A stretch of 7,395 nucleotides of DNA from Phycisphaerae bacterium (GTDB lineage Bacteria > Planctomycetota > Phycisphaerae > UBA1845 > UTPLA1). How positions within the stretch are numbered: the stretch's first letter is position 1; each line of letters opens with the position of its first letter. The notes under the pieces were generated by a model that worked only from the letters and a program-made list of their open reading frames with translations, did no database searches and was not told the origin of the DNA. This document shows positions 1 through 6,969 of the stretch, one piece after another. The stretch is from the NCBI GenBank assembly GCA_029259995.1, contig JAJDEC010000146.1, positions 1 to 7,395 on the forward strand. Direction: 5' to 3'. The position numbers and the translations under genes are program-made.

Positions 1-975
1 TCGCCGGCGCGCAGACCGGCCCGATCCGCCGGTCCGTCCGCGAAGACGGCCGCGATTCGAACGCCGATCCGCCGATCCAACTTCGCCTCCTCGCGATCGG
101 TCTGCGACAACACATCCACTTCCACGCCGAGATAGCCGTGCTCCACGGAGCGGCCTTCTGACAAATCGCGAACAATCCGCCGATTTCGTTCCGACATGGG
201 AATCGCGAATGAAATCGGCGAGAGATTTCCGCCGCCTGTCGGAACCGCCGCGACGATTCCGACGACTTCGCCGCGAAGCGAGACCAGCGGGCCGCCGGAG
301 CTGCCGGGGCCGGCGAGAATGCCCGCCTGAATCATCTCGCCGTAAAATCGATCTTCATCCGAACCGAATTCCGCCGGCAAAGGTCGATCGATCGCACTGA
401 CAACGCCAAAGGAGACGGCGGCCCGCCCATCGCTTGCCAGTCCAAGCGGATTGCCGAATGAAAGCACCAGCGAACCGGCGCGCAGGGTTTCCGCTTCGCC
501 GATCCTGGCCGGATCGAGCCCCGGGACGTTGGCCCGTATGACGGCCAGATCCGAGCGGCGATCTTCCGCGATCCGCTGCGCGGACAGTCGCCGCCCATCG
601 TGGAGAATGACAGAAATCTCGGCGGCGCCGTCGATCAGATGCTGGCATGTCAGGATGCGTCCGTCGGCGTGAAGAACGACGCCGGCGCCGTGGCTGATCC
701 AGCGACCATCTGCGAAGGGGGGCGCCCCGCGCGGCAGACGTCGGACGACGATCCACTTCAATCACGACGGCCGACGACGCGACGACATCCACCACGCGCA
801 TGATCGCGTCGTCGATGTCTCCGGCTGTGATGGTTTTTTGGGAAATCGGCACGAGGCCGGGCTGGGATGCGGCCGCCGAACGCGTCTCGGGCGGCGACGC
901 GCCGGAATCCGTATCGACCGGATCGCTCAGGGACGAGATCAGGATGAGCGCGGGCAACCATGCGATCCATCGCAT
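1..975 (-). CDS. HtrA/DegP-like secreted serine protease with PDZ start; partial at left edge, reading frame broken at 717-722
   Basis: Trypsin-fold S1C protease of the HtrA/Deg type, expected to cleave or quality-control proteins outside the cytoplasm. The start at 975 gives a hydrophobic signal-like segment (MRWIAWLPALILISSLS), then a VVDVVASSAVVIEV stretch typical of the HtrA N-terminus. After residue 85 the homology continues in another frame; removing one base from the C run on the coding strand (six G's at 717-722) joins them. In the joined protein the triad is His112 (LTCQHLIDGA), Asp142 (RRSDLAVIR) and Ser226 (GPGSSGGPL). A PDZ domain begins near YLGVEVDVL and runs off the window. The usual TNNHV motif before His is changed to TCQHL. 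GGAGGG lies about 12 bases before the ATG. A TTG at 761 could start the second frame alone, but that would discard the signal peptide and the first HtrA strand, so I favour a frameshift or base-call error. The family call is firm; whether the gene is intact is not. Confidence 0.8.
717..722 (-). other. Six-base homopolymer at the frame break in the HtrA-like gene
   Basis: The plus strand carries six consecutive G's. Upstream (higher coordinates) the protease is encoded in the frame of the 975 ATG, which continues as an arginine-rich nonsense tail to a stop at 355. Downstream the conserved catalytic motifs lie in another frame. A run of five would restore one continuous HtrA protein reading ARGAPFADGRWISHGAG. 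This could be a sequencing or assembly indel, a real inactivating mutation, or slippage at the run. Confidence 0.75.
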
Positions 976-1018
976 TGTGATCGACTCCCTCCGTCAGATG
1001 TCGCGACGATCTCGATGG

Positions 1019-1048
1019 CGCGGCGCGAGCGTTTCGTGTCGCGCCGCG
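1019..1048 (-). terminator. Strong GC hairpin just after the CvpA-like gene
   Basis: A perfect 10-bp inverted repeat (CGCGGCGCGA at 1019-1028 and TCGCGCCGCG at 1039-1048) with a 10-base loop begins about a dozen bases after the TAA stop at 1060 and precedes the HtrA-like start at 975. There is no T-rich tract on the minus-strand side, so it is not a classic intrinsic terminator. It may act as a partial terminator, an mRNA-end stabiliser, or a structure that separates expression of the two genes. Confidence 0.45.
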
Positions 1049-1059
1049 ATCGGAATCGA

Positions 1060-2865
1060 TTACTGCGTGATATTCAGTTCGAGCGGTTTTCCGCGACCCG
1101 ATTGGAATTCCTTGATCTCGGTCACGGAATCCGGCACGAGGAAAATGAAACCGAAGTAGCAATTCTCAATGCCGGCGCCGTCCAGAATCTGCTGCGTGAC
1201 GCGCTTGGGTTTCTGAAGCGAGCGCTCGGGAATGTCGGCCGCGGGCCAGTATTGAATCTCATAGACCCATCGTCCGCCGATTTCCGCGATGGCGTATTGA
1301 CCGATCGCAAAATGCGGCGTGCCGGCCGCGTCGGTAATCGTGGTCTGACCGACGACGCGACTGGCGAACTGAATCGATCGCCCCCACATGCTCTTCTTTT
1401 TGGGATCGTCGAACGTCACCATGAACATCTGTTTGCCGCCCGGCACCCAGAATTCCTTGGCGAAGAGATCCGACGGCTTGTTCAACGGGATTTCGTAGAA
1501 GAAGTGAACGCCATTGGCATTGCCGACGCTCTCACCTGTATAGATGGTTGGCGGGACGTTTCCATTGCTCGTATCGATCAGAAACGGGAGTTTATTGGTA
1601 AAGCCCGTTTTCTGCACGACATTCGAAGGAACATCCCACGTGCTGACGACCGCCACGCCGACTTCCTTGTTGACGGTCACGCCCGACATGCCTTCCTTGC
1701 CCATGGCCACGGACGCCCAGTTCGGCGGTGAATCGAGCTTCTTCATTCCTGACATATCGGCGCGGGCGCCGGATTTGAACTCAATGAACCACGGCTTGAA
1801 GTCGCGCGGCACTTCGAACGCCACATCAAGCTGAAACCCATTGTCCGTTTCGACGACCTTCGTCATGTTCGTATCGAGAATGAAGTTGACCAGGGGGCTG
1901 AATGCGACAAGTCGTTCGCGCTGCGCGTCGGCGACGGGCTTGGGACCGAGATGCTGATGCGTGTAGATGTCCGTCATGCCGGTCGCCAGATAGACGCTGG
2001 GCTTTTCCTTTTCGCTGCCGCGATCAAATCCGATGACGCGAAACTGCGGCAATCGAAATCGAATCTGATTGATCTTGTCCTGCATTGCGGATTTCTTGAT
2101 TTCGACAGTGCACACGAGGTACTTGTCATCGAGCCGCTTGGGCGGAACGGTTTCAAATTCGCGGATCATCGTGGCGCCCTCGCCGATTTTGTGCGTGGGC
2201 TTGTCGATGGCCATCGTGTCCCAATAGGCCTTCACTTCAATGTCTCGCTCATCGAGGAAGACGCGCGCCTCCCATTGCGGAACGGCGCGATAGGAGTAGA
2301 GCTGCGTGATCAGATCCGGCTTCGTTCGCCGCAACGCGTGATCATCCTTCGTACCGAATCGATCGCCGTCCGACAGGGAACTGATGAGGCTGTAGGTAAA
2401 TCGATCCGGACTGAAGATGCCGAGCCCCGAGGCCTTGGCGGGACCGCCCTTTTCCGTGTCGTAGCTCATTCGCTCAAAGGAGAAAACAGCGGAGCCGATC
2501 GGAAGCATCTGGATGGCGATCATCGCCATGCCAACCATGATCATGCCGGAGAAGAAGCCGCACATGGCGCCGCCGGCCCGAGAGACGGGCGCAGGCATCG
2601 TGACGTCCTTCGTGATGTACTTGTCCGTCAGGGTTCTCAGGACGACCAATGTCACAAGGAAGATCAGCATCAGCGCGATCGGAGGCCCCTTGCCAGGTCC
2701 CAGTGAATCGACCCACATCTCATTCAGCGATTCGTAAAACGTGAATGCGACCAGAGCGGCGATCAGCGCCTCAAAGAACATGATTGCGGAACTGAAGAAC
2801 CCCTGATAGGTCCAGAACGCGGCAACCAGAATGACCATCAAGCCGACAATGAGGGAAAAAAGCAT
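1060..2865 (-). CDS. CvpA-like four-helix membrane protein with a large uncharacterised C-terminal domain (601 aa)
   Basis: Residues 1-121 hold four predicted membrane helices (about 3-22, 26-44, 61-79, 97-121). The last helix is preceded by RAGGAMCGFFSGMIM, which resembles the Gly-rich RxxGxxxGxxxG helix of the CvpA (colicin V production) family. CvpA proteins are usually only about 160-200 residues, whereas here about 480 residues follow. That part is rich in aromatic and beta-prone segments, has no low-complexity repeats, and matches no domain I recognise. The loop between helices 3 and 4 is positively charged and the one between 2 and 3 is acidic, which by the positive-inside rule places the large domain outside the cytoplasm (inference). 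The ATG at 2865 has a GGAGAAG ribosome site about nine bases upstream. The gene follows the membrane-bound GspE relative after 116 bases, on the same strand. A CvpA-like fold for the N-terminus is likely; the function of the rest is unknown. Confidence 0.75.
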   Translation of the reverse strand: MLFSLIVGLMVILVAAFWTYQGFFSSAIMFFEALIAALVAFTFYESLNEMWVDSLGPGKGPPIALMLIFLVTLVVLRTLTDKYITKDVTMPAPVSRAGGAMCGFFSGMIMVGMAMIAIQMLPIGSAVFSFERMSYDTEKGGPAKASGLGIFSPDRFTYSLISSLSDGDRFGTKDDHALRRTKPDLITQLYSYRAVPQWEARVFLDERDIEVKAYWDTMAIDKPTHKIGEGATMIREFETVPPKRLDDKYLVCTVEIKKSAMQDKINQIRFRLPQFRVIGFDRGSEKEKPSVYLATGMTDIYTHQHLGPKPVADAQRERLVAFSPLVNFILDTNMTKVVETDNGFQLDVAFEVPRDFKPWFIEFKSGARADMSGMKKLDSPPNWASVAMGKEGMSGVTVNKEVGVAVVSTWDVPSNVVQKTGFTNKLPFLIDTSNGNVPPTIYTGESVGNANGVHFFYEIPLNKPSDLFAKEFWVPGGKQMFMVTFDDPKKKSMWGRSIQFASRVVGQTTITDAAGTPHFAIGQYAIAEIGGRWVYEIQYWPAADIPERSLQKPKRVTQQILDGAGIENCYFGFIFLVPDSVTEIKEFQSGRGKPLELNITQ

Positions 2866-2981
2866 CGAACGCTTCTCCGTTTGCTGTCTCGTACGTTTCA
2901 GGCGGCGGCGACTGAACGTCTAGCCATCGCTGTATTCGTCAATGAACTCTCGGCGGCGCGCCGATGCCACGGTGTCCTGGC
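2866..2981 (-). other. 116-base spacer with a small hairpin, no gene
   Basis: The gap separates the TAG of the GspE-like pseudo-ATPase from the ATG of the CvpA-like gene. It holds a 6-bp inverted repeat with a 3-base loop (TCGGCG 2950-2955 and CGCCGA 2959-2964), with no T tract after it in the direction of transcription. I found no convincing promoter pair. The two genes may be cotranscribed. Confidence 0.4.
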
Positions 2982-4703
2982 CTAGGCCGGTCGCCGTTTC
3001 TGCACGTTCGGCGTGGACTCCTTTGTCACGCGAAGCACTTCGTTAATACTCGTGTGGCCTTCGAAGACCTTATGCAGTGCGATTTCCTGCAGATTCATCA
3101 TGCCGCGCTTGCGGGCTTCCGTCTTGATCGTCTGAATCGGCGTTCCCTTCGCGATCAGGGCCCGCAATTCATCATCGAGCATCAATATCTCGAAGACGCC
3201 GGTTCGTCCGACATAGCCCGTTCCCTGACAAATCGCGCAGATCTCGGGATTGCCGTGCTTATCGACTGCGATTTCGTCTGGATTCGGCGGACGATAGAAC
3301 GGGCGATTCTGATCCGTCGGCAAGTTGGCCTTTCGCAAGAGGTTCGGATCGGGCCGATACGCCCGACGACATGCCGAGCAGACAACGCGGGCCAAACGCT
3401 GATTCGTCACGCACATGAGACTCGACGCCGCCGTCGGTGCGTCATTCACGGCCTGCAGATACTTGTTCAACGCCGAGAAGACGTCACTCGCAGGAAGTCC
3501 CAGGTAAATCCGCTTGCCTTGTCGTCCGGCGTGCGCCGCGAGTTCGGCGGTCTCGGCATCCGGCGTTTCGCCCGCCATCACGACATCGGGCTCCGTTCGA
3601 ATAATTGAGCGAAGCCGTTTTCCGTAACTGACAGTTCCATTCTGGCTGTCATACATGTGCTGCGTCACATTCTCGAGATCCAGCGCCTTTGTGACTTCAA
3701 GCGTATGAATATTCTGCATGAATGCGTCATGGCCGCGAACAATCGCGTAGAGCGTGCTCGTGATGCCGCTGCCGCGAGGGCCCGACACAATCACGACGCC
3801 GCGATTCTCTTTCAGCATCTCATCAAATTTGCCAACTTGAAGCTCGGTCATGCCAAGGTCCGCGACCTTGAATTTCGTCTCATCCGAGAAGAGCTTGAGC
3901 ATGATGCGCTCGCCCTTCGTGTTTCCGGAAGTTCGCATGTCCACGGTGACATTTCGCGTCGACGATTCGCCGGCGCCAATGCTGGCTGTGAATTCGCCCT
4001 GTTGCGGGCGGCGATGTTCTTCGGTACTCGTGCCTGCGACGCGCTTCAAATGGTGAAATACCGACGCGGACAGTTCGGCGGGAATCGGTTCGCGCATCGC
4101 ATCGACGCCGTCGACCTTGTAGATGATTGATGCCGGTTGATTAACGAGCAGGTCGATCTGCACGTCACTCGCCCGCCGCCAGATCGCGTCGAACAGAAGA
4201 TCCTGCGTCGCCTGGTAACCCGCGTGCTGATCGGCGTCCGTCGGCCACGGCGGCGTCTTGCCCTCCGGATCCTTCAGGCGGACGCGATCGCGACCGTGCA
4301 TCGCTTCTTCGTCGGGCTGACGCGTCCCCTGCGACAGGCGTTGAAGGTGTGCCGACGTGAGGACCGTCTGCGACGGCGGAACGCGTTTGTTCCGATACAC
4401 GACGTAACTCATGATTGTTGGAACATAGACCAGGAAGTAAACGCCCAGGCTGACCCAGAAAATGGGGACGACGAGCCAGATCACCAGACAGAGCAAGCCT
4501 GTCAGAAAAATGGCCCAGTTCCACATGCTCCGAGTGAGCAGAAGTTTCTTGCGCAAGTCGTTGCTTGCCCAAGCCGCGTTCTGAGCCCAGACAATGAATG
4601 CAACGGCAAACAACAGAATTTTGACGATGCTGAAGTAGCCGCCCGATTCGGGCAGCGCTGCAAGCATCAACGATTGAGAATCGGTGAACATCGCGTCAGT
4701 CAT
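2982..4703 (-). CDS. Membrane-anchored GspE/PilB-family protein with degenerate ATPase motifs (573 aa)
   Basis: It belongs to the secretion/pilus ATPase superfamily, as shown by an N2-like region around 165-270 (LLFDAIWRRASDVQID, VDMRTSGNTKGER) and a C-terminal RecA-like domain with a GspE-type four-cysteine zinc module (C442, C445, C489, C492; GYVGRTGVFEILML). The catalytic core is eroded. Walker A reads GPRGSGIT at 308-315, with Ile314 where Lys is invariant. The Asp box IEDPVEY has become LEVTKAL near 336. The His box TGHLVFTTIHARD has become QGKRIYLGLPASD near 395-407, losing both His. The Walker B-side GE (378-379) and Arg257 survive. Instead of a cytoplasmic N1 domain there are three predicted membrane helices (about 22-45, 62-80, 81-103); charges place the ATPase-like part in the cytoplasm. 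ATP hydrolysis is therefore unlikely; it may dock or regulate the active FHA-GspE encoded upstream (inference). The first ATG is kept; GAGGA lies about 12 bases before it. Confidence 0.85.
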   Translation of the reverse strand: MTDAMFTDSQSLMLAALPESGGYFSIVKILLFAVAFIVWAQNAAWASNDLRKKLLLTRSMWNWAIFLTGLLCLVIWLVVPIFWVSLGVYFLVYVPTIMSYVVYRNKRVPPSQTVLTSAHLQRLSQGTRQPDEEAMHGRDRVRLKDPEGKTPPWPTDADQHAGYQATQDLLFDAIWRRASDVQIDLLVNQPASIIYKVDGVDAMREPIPAELSASVFHHLKRVAGTSTEEHRRPQQGEFTASIGAGESSTRNVTVDMRTSGNTKGERIMLKLFSDETKFKVADLGMTELQVGKFDEMLKENRGVVIVSGPRGSGITSTLYAIVRGHDAFMQNIHTLEVTKALDLENVTQHMYDSQNGTVSYGKRLRSIIRTEPDVVMAGETPDAETAELAAHAGRQGKRIYLGLPASDVFSALNKYLQAVNDAPTAASSLMCVTNQRLARVVCSACRRAYRPDPNLLRKANLPTDQNRPFYRPPNPDEIAVDKHGNPEICAICQGTGYVGRTGVFEILMLDDELRALIAKGTPIQTIKTEARKRGMMNLQEIALHKVFEGHTSINEVLRVTKESTPNVQKRRPA

Positions 4704-4777
4704 AAGCGCGGTGAGTCCTCGTCTGGGTTCCTACGATCCGGGCGTACCGGGAGGCACGCAAGGGCTGGCAAGCCAAC

Positions 4778-4806
4778 ATTTTAGCGTCTGCGCCGGGGGA
4801 TGTGAA
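4778..4806 (-). promoter_or_regulatory. Candidate sigma70-type promoter for the membrane GspE-like gene
   Basis: Read on the minus strand, TTCACA (4801-4806) and TAAAAT (4778-4783) are separated by exactly 17 bases. Each matches five of six bases of TTGACA and TATAAT. Transcription would start near 4771, leaving a leader of about 68 bases before the ATG at 4703. This suggests that the pseudo-ATPase and the genes after it can be expressed separately from the FHA-GspE gene. It is based on sequence match only. Confidence 0.5.
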
Positions 4807-4816
4807 CACCCGGCGC
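4790..4816. repeat. 8-bp inverted repeat flanking the -35 box, possible operator
   Basis: GCGCCGGG (4790-4797) and CCCGGCGC (4809-4816) form a perfect interrupted palindrome with an 11-base spacer. Arm centres are 19 bases apart, about two DNA turns. The -35 candidate lies between the arms and one arm occupies part of the promoter spacer. This geometry fits a dimeric repressor site, but GC-rich DNA gives such repeats by chance, and it could equally be the stem of a terminator of the upstream gene. Confidence 0.35.
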
Positions 4817-5039
4817 CGCGAGCTTTCGTTCGGCGCCGACATTTGTCGCAATATCGAGGCCAACGCCCCGGGCAGACCAGCAGCCCGTGGCAAGAGTCAT
4901 TCGGTCCATCGACGGCCATTTCGCGTCAGATCGAGGGAGCGAAACGGAGGCGAATCCTAAGAATTCGCTGAGTTTCGTGTACGAAGCGCTGCCGCGAAAT
5001 GTCGCGCCGCTGGCCTCAAAGCGCTTTCACCACGGGCTG

Positions 5040-6761
5040 CTAGGCCATGCTGGCGACACGATCCACTTCCGAGAATGATGTCTCGCCGTCAATGATCTTT
5101 CGATATCCGCACTCGCTGAGGGTCTCAAACATCCATTCCCCCGCCGCCTTGCGGATTTCCGTGATCGTCGGCCTTGTGAGAATCACATCCCGAAGTTGCG
5201 CATTGAACATCAGAATCTCAAACAATGCCTGCCGCCCGGCATAGCCGACATTCATGCATTTCTTGCATCCGACGGAATCGAAAAACTCGCCGTAATTTCT
5301 GGACTCCAGACCCATTTTCCGGATTTGTGCGGCATCCGCCTTGTAAGGCCGCTTGCAGTTATCGCAAAGCGAGCGCACGAGTCGCTGTGAAATGCACATC
5401 GTCACAGCGCTCGCGATCAGAAACGGTTCGACGCCCAGATCCAGGAGCCGGAAAATGGTCCCCACTGTGTCGCGGGCGTGAATTGTTGTGAAAACCAGGT
5501 GGCCGGTCGTCGCGGCCTGCATCGCCATTTTCGCCGTTTCCTGGTCTCGAATCTCACCGACCAGAATGACGTCGGGATCCTGACGCAGGACGGAGCTCAG
5601 GACGGACGAAAACGTGAGTCCCTTCCGAGCATCGATCGAAATCTGAGTCGTTCCGGCAAGTTCGTACTCGACAGGATCCTCAATCGTCACGATGTTGCGC
5701 ATGCCGGCGTTCACGGATTGAAGCGCCGTATACAACGTCGTGGTTTTCCCGCTGCCCGTCGGGCCCGCAAGAATCACCATCCCGGAATCCTGCGAGCAAA
5801 TCCGTTCAAGCTCCAGGACGGCGGACTCCGCCATTCCCAGACCGTGAAAATTGTCGGGCACAGTGCCCTTGTCGAGAAATCGCAGGGCCAGTTTTTGCCC
5901 ATGCATCGTCGGCGTCATGTTGATGCGAAAATCGACGCGTCGTGCCGAAAGCTCGACAGAGAAATTGCCTTCCTGAACGACTGACTTCTTGGAAATGTCG
6001 ATGTCGCACAGCACCTTGACGACGTTCATCAGTGCATCGCCGATTTTGGACGTGATCTCGCCGACGGAATGCATGATCCCATCAATTCGAAACCGCAGCG
6101 CATACGTCTCGGGTTTCGGCTCGACATGCAAGTCCGTCGCGCGCGTGCGAAACGCCACGAACAGAAGTTGTCGCAACGCCTCAATGGCGTCGGCGGCCTT
6201 TTCCGTCTTACCAGCCGCCGCCGTCAGATGCTTGCCTCGCCGATTGATGAGGCGGATTTCCTTCGTTGAGTCCGGCGCACCGCGTGGCGGCGCCATGCTC
6301 ACTGTCGCGGCAAGCAACGGTCCGAGCTGCTTTGACAGCGGTCCCGACGCCAACTGGCGAACGGCCAACGTCGTGCTGACGACGGAGCCGTCAATCGATC
6401 CCTGGGGGATTTCGTCGACATCGGCGTCGATAATCACTTCTGCAACGGGCGCCTTCTTGCCCCGCTTTGACTTGACATGATCCGGAATGAGCCGGATGAA
6501 CGTGGTCCCGATCCGAATCGTGTCGTCAAACGTCAGTTCGGCCTCGACGATCCGATTTTCGCCCATCCACGTGCCGTTGGCCGACTTGAGGTCCTTGATC
6601 AGGAACTGGCCGTCCTCGTGAATGATTTCGCAATGCTGCCGCGACGCGACTTTGTCTTCCAGGACGATGTCGTTCCCCTGCTGCCGACCAAGCGTCATTC
6701 GCTCCTGCTCGATGGGAACAAATGTCTTCTTGCCGTTTACTTTGATTTCCAACTTCGGCAT
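5040..6761 (-). CDS. gspE: FHA-domain GspE/PilB-type secretion or pilus assembly ATPase (573 aa)
   Basis: Cytoplasmic hexameric ATPase that would power pseudopilus or type IV pilus assembly. Residues 1-95 form an FHA domain with the phosphothreonine-binding signature: GRQQGNDIVL (Arg26), SRQH (Ser40, Arg41, His43) and ANGTWMG (Asn62, Gly63). A linker of about 90 residues follows, then the N2 domain (RATDLHVEP near 207, VDFRINMTP near 276) and the RecA-like domain. Walker A is GPTGSGKT (333-340), the Asp box TIEDPVEY (359-366), Walker B DVILVGE (397-403), and the His box TGHLVFTTIHARD (419-431). The zinc cysteines are C466, C469, C499 and C502. All catalytic motifs are intact. FHA takes the place of the usual N1/MshEN domain. 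An earlier in-frame ATG at 6866 adds 35 residues of non-FHA-like sequence; I prefer the ATG at 6761 because GAGGG lies about seven bases upstream and the FHA fold starts there. The neighbouring PilT favours a pilus role. Confidence 0.92.
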   Translation of the reverse strand: MPKLEIKVNGKKTFVPIEQERMTLGRQQGNDIVLEDKVASRQHCEIIHEDGQFLIKDLKSANGTWMGENRIVEAELTFDDTIRIGTTFIRLIPDHVKSKRGKKAPVAEVIIDADVDEIPQGSIDGSVVSTTLAVRQLASGPLSKQLGPLLAATVSMAPPRGAPDSTKEIRLINRRGKHLTAAAGKTEKAADAIEALRQLLFVAFRTRATDLHVEPKPETYALRFRIDGIMHSVGEITSKIGDALMNVVKVLCDIDISKKSVVQEGNFSVELSARRVDFRINMTPTMHGQKLALRFLDKGTVPDNFHGLGMAESAVLELERICSQDSGMVILAGPTGSGKTTTLYTALQSVNAGMRNIVTIEDPVEYELAGTTQISIDARKGLTFSSVLSSVLRQDPDVILVGEIRDQETAKMAMQAATTGHLVFTTIHARDTVGTIFRLLDLGVEPFLIASAVTMCISQRLVRSLCDNCKRPYKADAAQIRKMGLESRNYGEFFDSVGCKKCMNVGYAGRQALFEILMFNAQLRDVILTRPTITEIRKAAGEWMFETLSECGYRKIIDGETSFSEVDRVASMA

Positions 6762-6782
6762 CGATCGGCCCTCGGGACAGGT

Positions 6783-6813
6783 GCGGCTCTGTGCGTTGTG
6801 CAAACACAGCCGC
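6783..6813 (-). other. Hairpin in the FHA-GspE leader
   Basis: GCGGC (6783-6787) pairs with GCCGC (6809-6813), and TGTG (6790-6793) with CACA (6805-6808), leaving a two-base bulge and an 11-base loop. It lies about 20-50 bases before the preferred ATG at 6761. It may be a leader RNA structure or chance pairing in GC-rich DNA. Confidence 0.25.
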
Positions 6814-6929
6814 GCCGGCTCTCTTGAATCGTAGGGTCGCCGAGGCAATGCGTCTACAATCGCCACGACTCGGCATGCGCGTCGTCAATCATGACAATCG
6901 CGCCGGGTAGGAACGTCACTCAGCATGTC

Positions 6930-6948
6930 GGCGAGAAACGCCCTCGCC
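6930..6948 (-). terminator. Weak hairpin after pilT
   Basis: GGCGAG (6930-6935) and CTCGCC (6943-6948) make a 6-bp stem with a 7-base loop, a little over 20 bases after the pilT stop. There is no T tract on the minus-strand side, so terminator function is only a possibility. Confidence 0.25.
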
Positions 6949-6969
6949 CCCCGAAGCCACGGCCCGTCA

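Larger units (their letters stand above)
4704..5039. other. 336-base intergenic region with promoter candidate; no supported gene
   Basis: This is the longest non-coding gap in the window, between the TAG of the FHA-GspE gene and the ATG of its membrane-bound relative. Short frames exist on both strands but lack ribosome sites and recognisable content. The gap contains a promoter candidate and inverted repeat (4778-4816), a short palindrome TTCGTGTACGAA (4974-4985), and a 5-bp stem with a 4-base loop at 4993-5006. No classic T-tailed terminator is visible. Confidence 0.5.
6762..6969 (-). other. 208-base spacer between pilT and the FHA-GspE gene
   Basis: No gene or convincing promoter pair is seen. 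Apart from the last 105 bases, which could encode a less likely N-terminal extension of the FHA-GspE protein, it appears non-coding. It holds two hairpins, listed separately. The same orientation of the flanking genes allows cotranscription. Confidence 0.4.

Noticed and set aside
758..1162. Minus-strand 134-codon frame overlapping the protease start and the hairpin
   Set aside because: It overlaps two real genes in a different frame, and its sequence is Arg-rich without any domain.
838..1731. Long plus-strand open frame (297 codons) opposite the CvpA-like gene
   Set aside because: Arg/His-rich composition, no recognisable domain, and it lies across a well-supported minus-strand membrane protein; a mirror frame of GC-rich coding DNA.
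1951..2706. Plus-strand open frame of 251 codons
   Set aside because: Antisense to the CvpA-like gene with low-complexity Arg/Asp/His-rich content and no ribosome site; a shadow frame.
2866..2981. TTGACG in this gap as a -35 box
   Set aside because: No acceptable -10 hexamer at 15-19 bases downstream on the minus strand.
2964..4784. Several plus-strand open frames opposite the pseudo-ATPase gene
   Set aside because: The minus-strand reading shows clear GspE homology and zinc cysteines throughout; the opposite frames show no family features.
4731..4919. Minus-strand 62-codon frame in the long gap with a CxxC pair and other cysteines
   Set aside because: No ribosome site, it overlaps the promoter candidate and palindrome, and its Pro/Arg/Cys-rich composition is typical of chance GC-rich frames.
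4974..4985. Short palindrome TTCGTGTACGAA as an operator
   Set aside because: Only five paired bases per arm, no promoter next to it, and it lies just downstream of a stop codon; easily a chance event.
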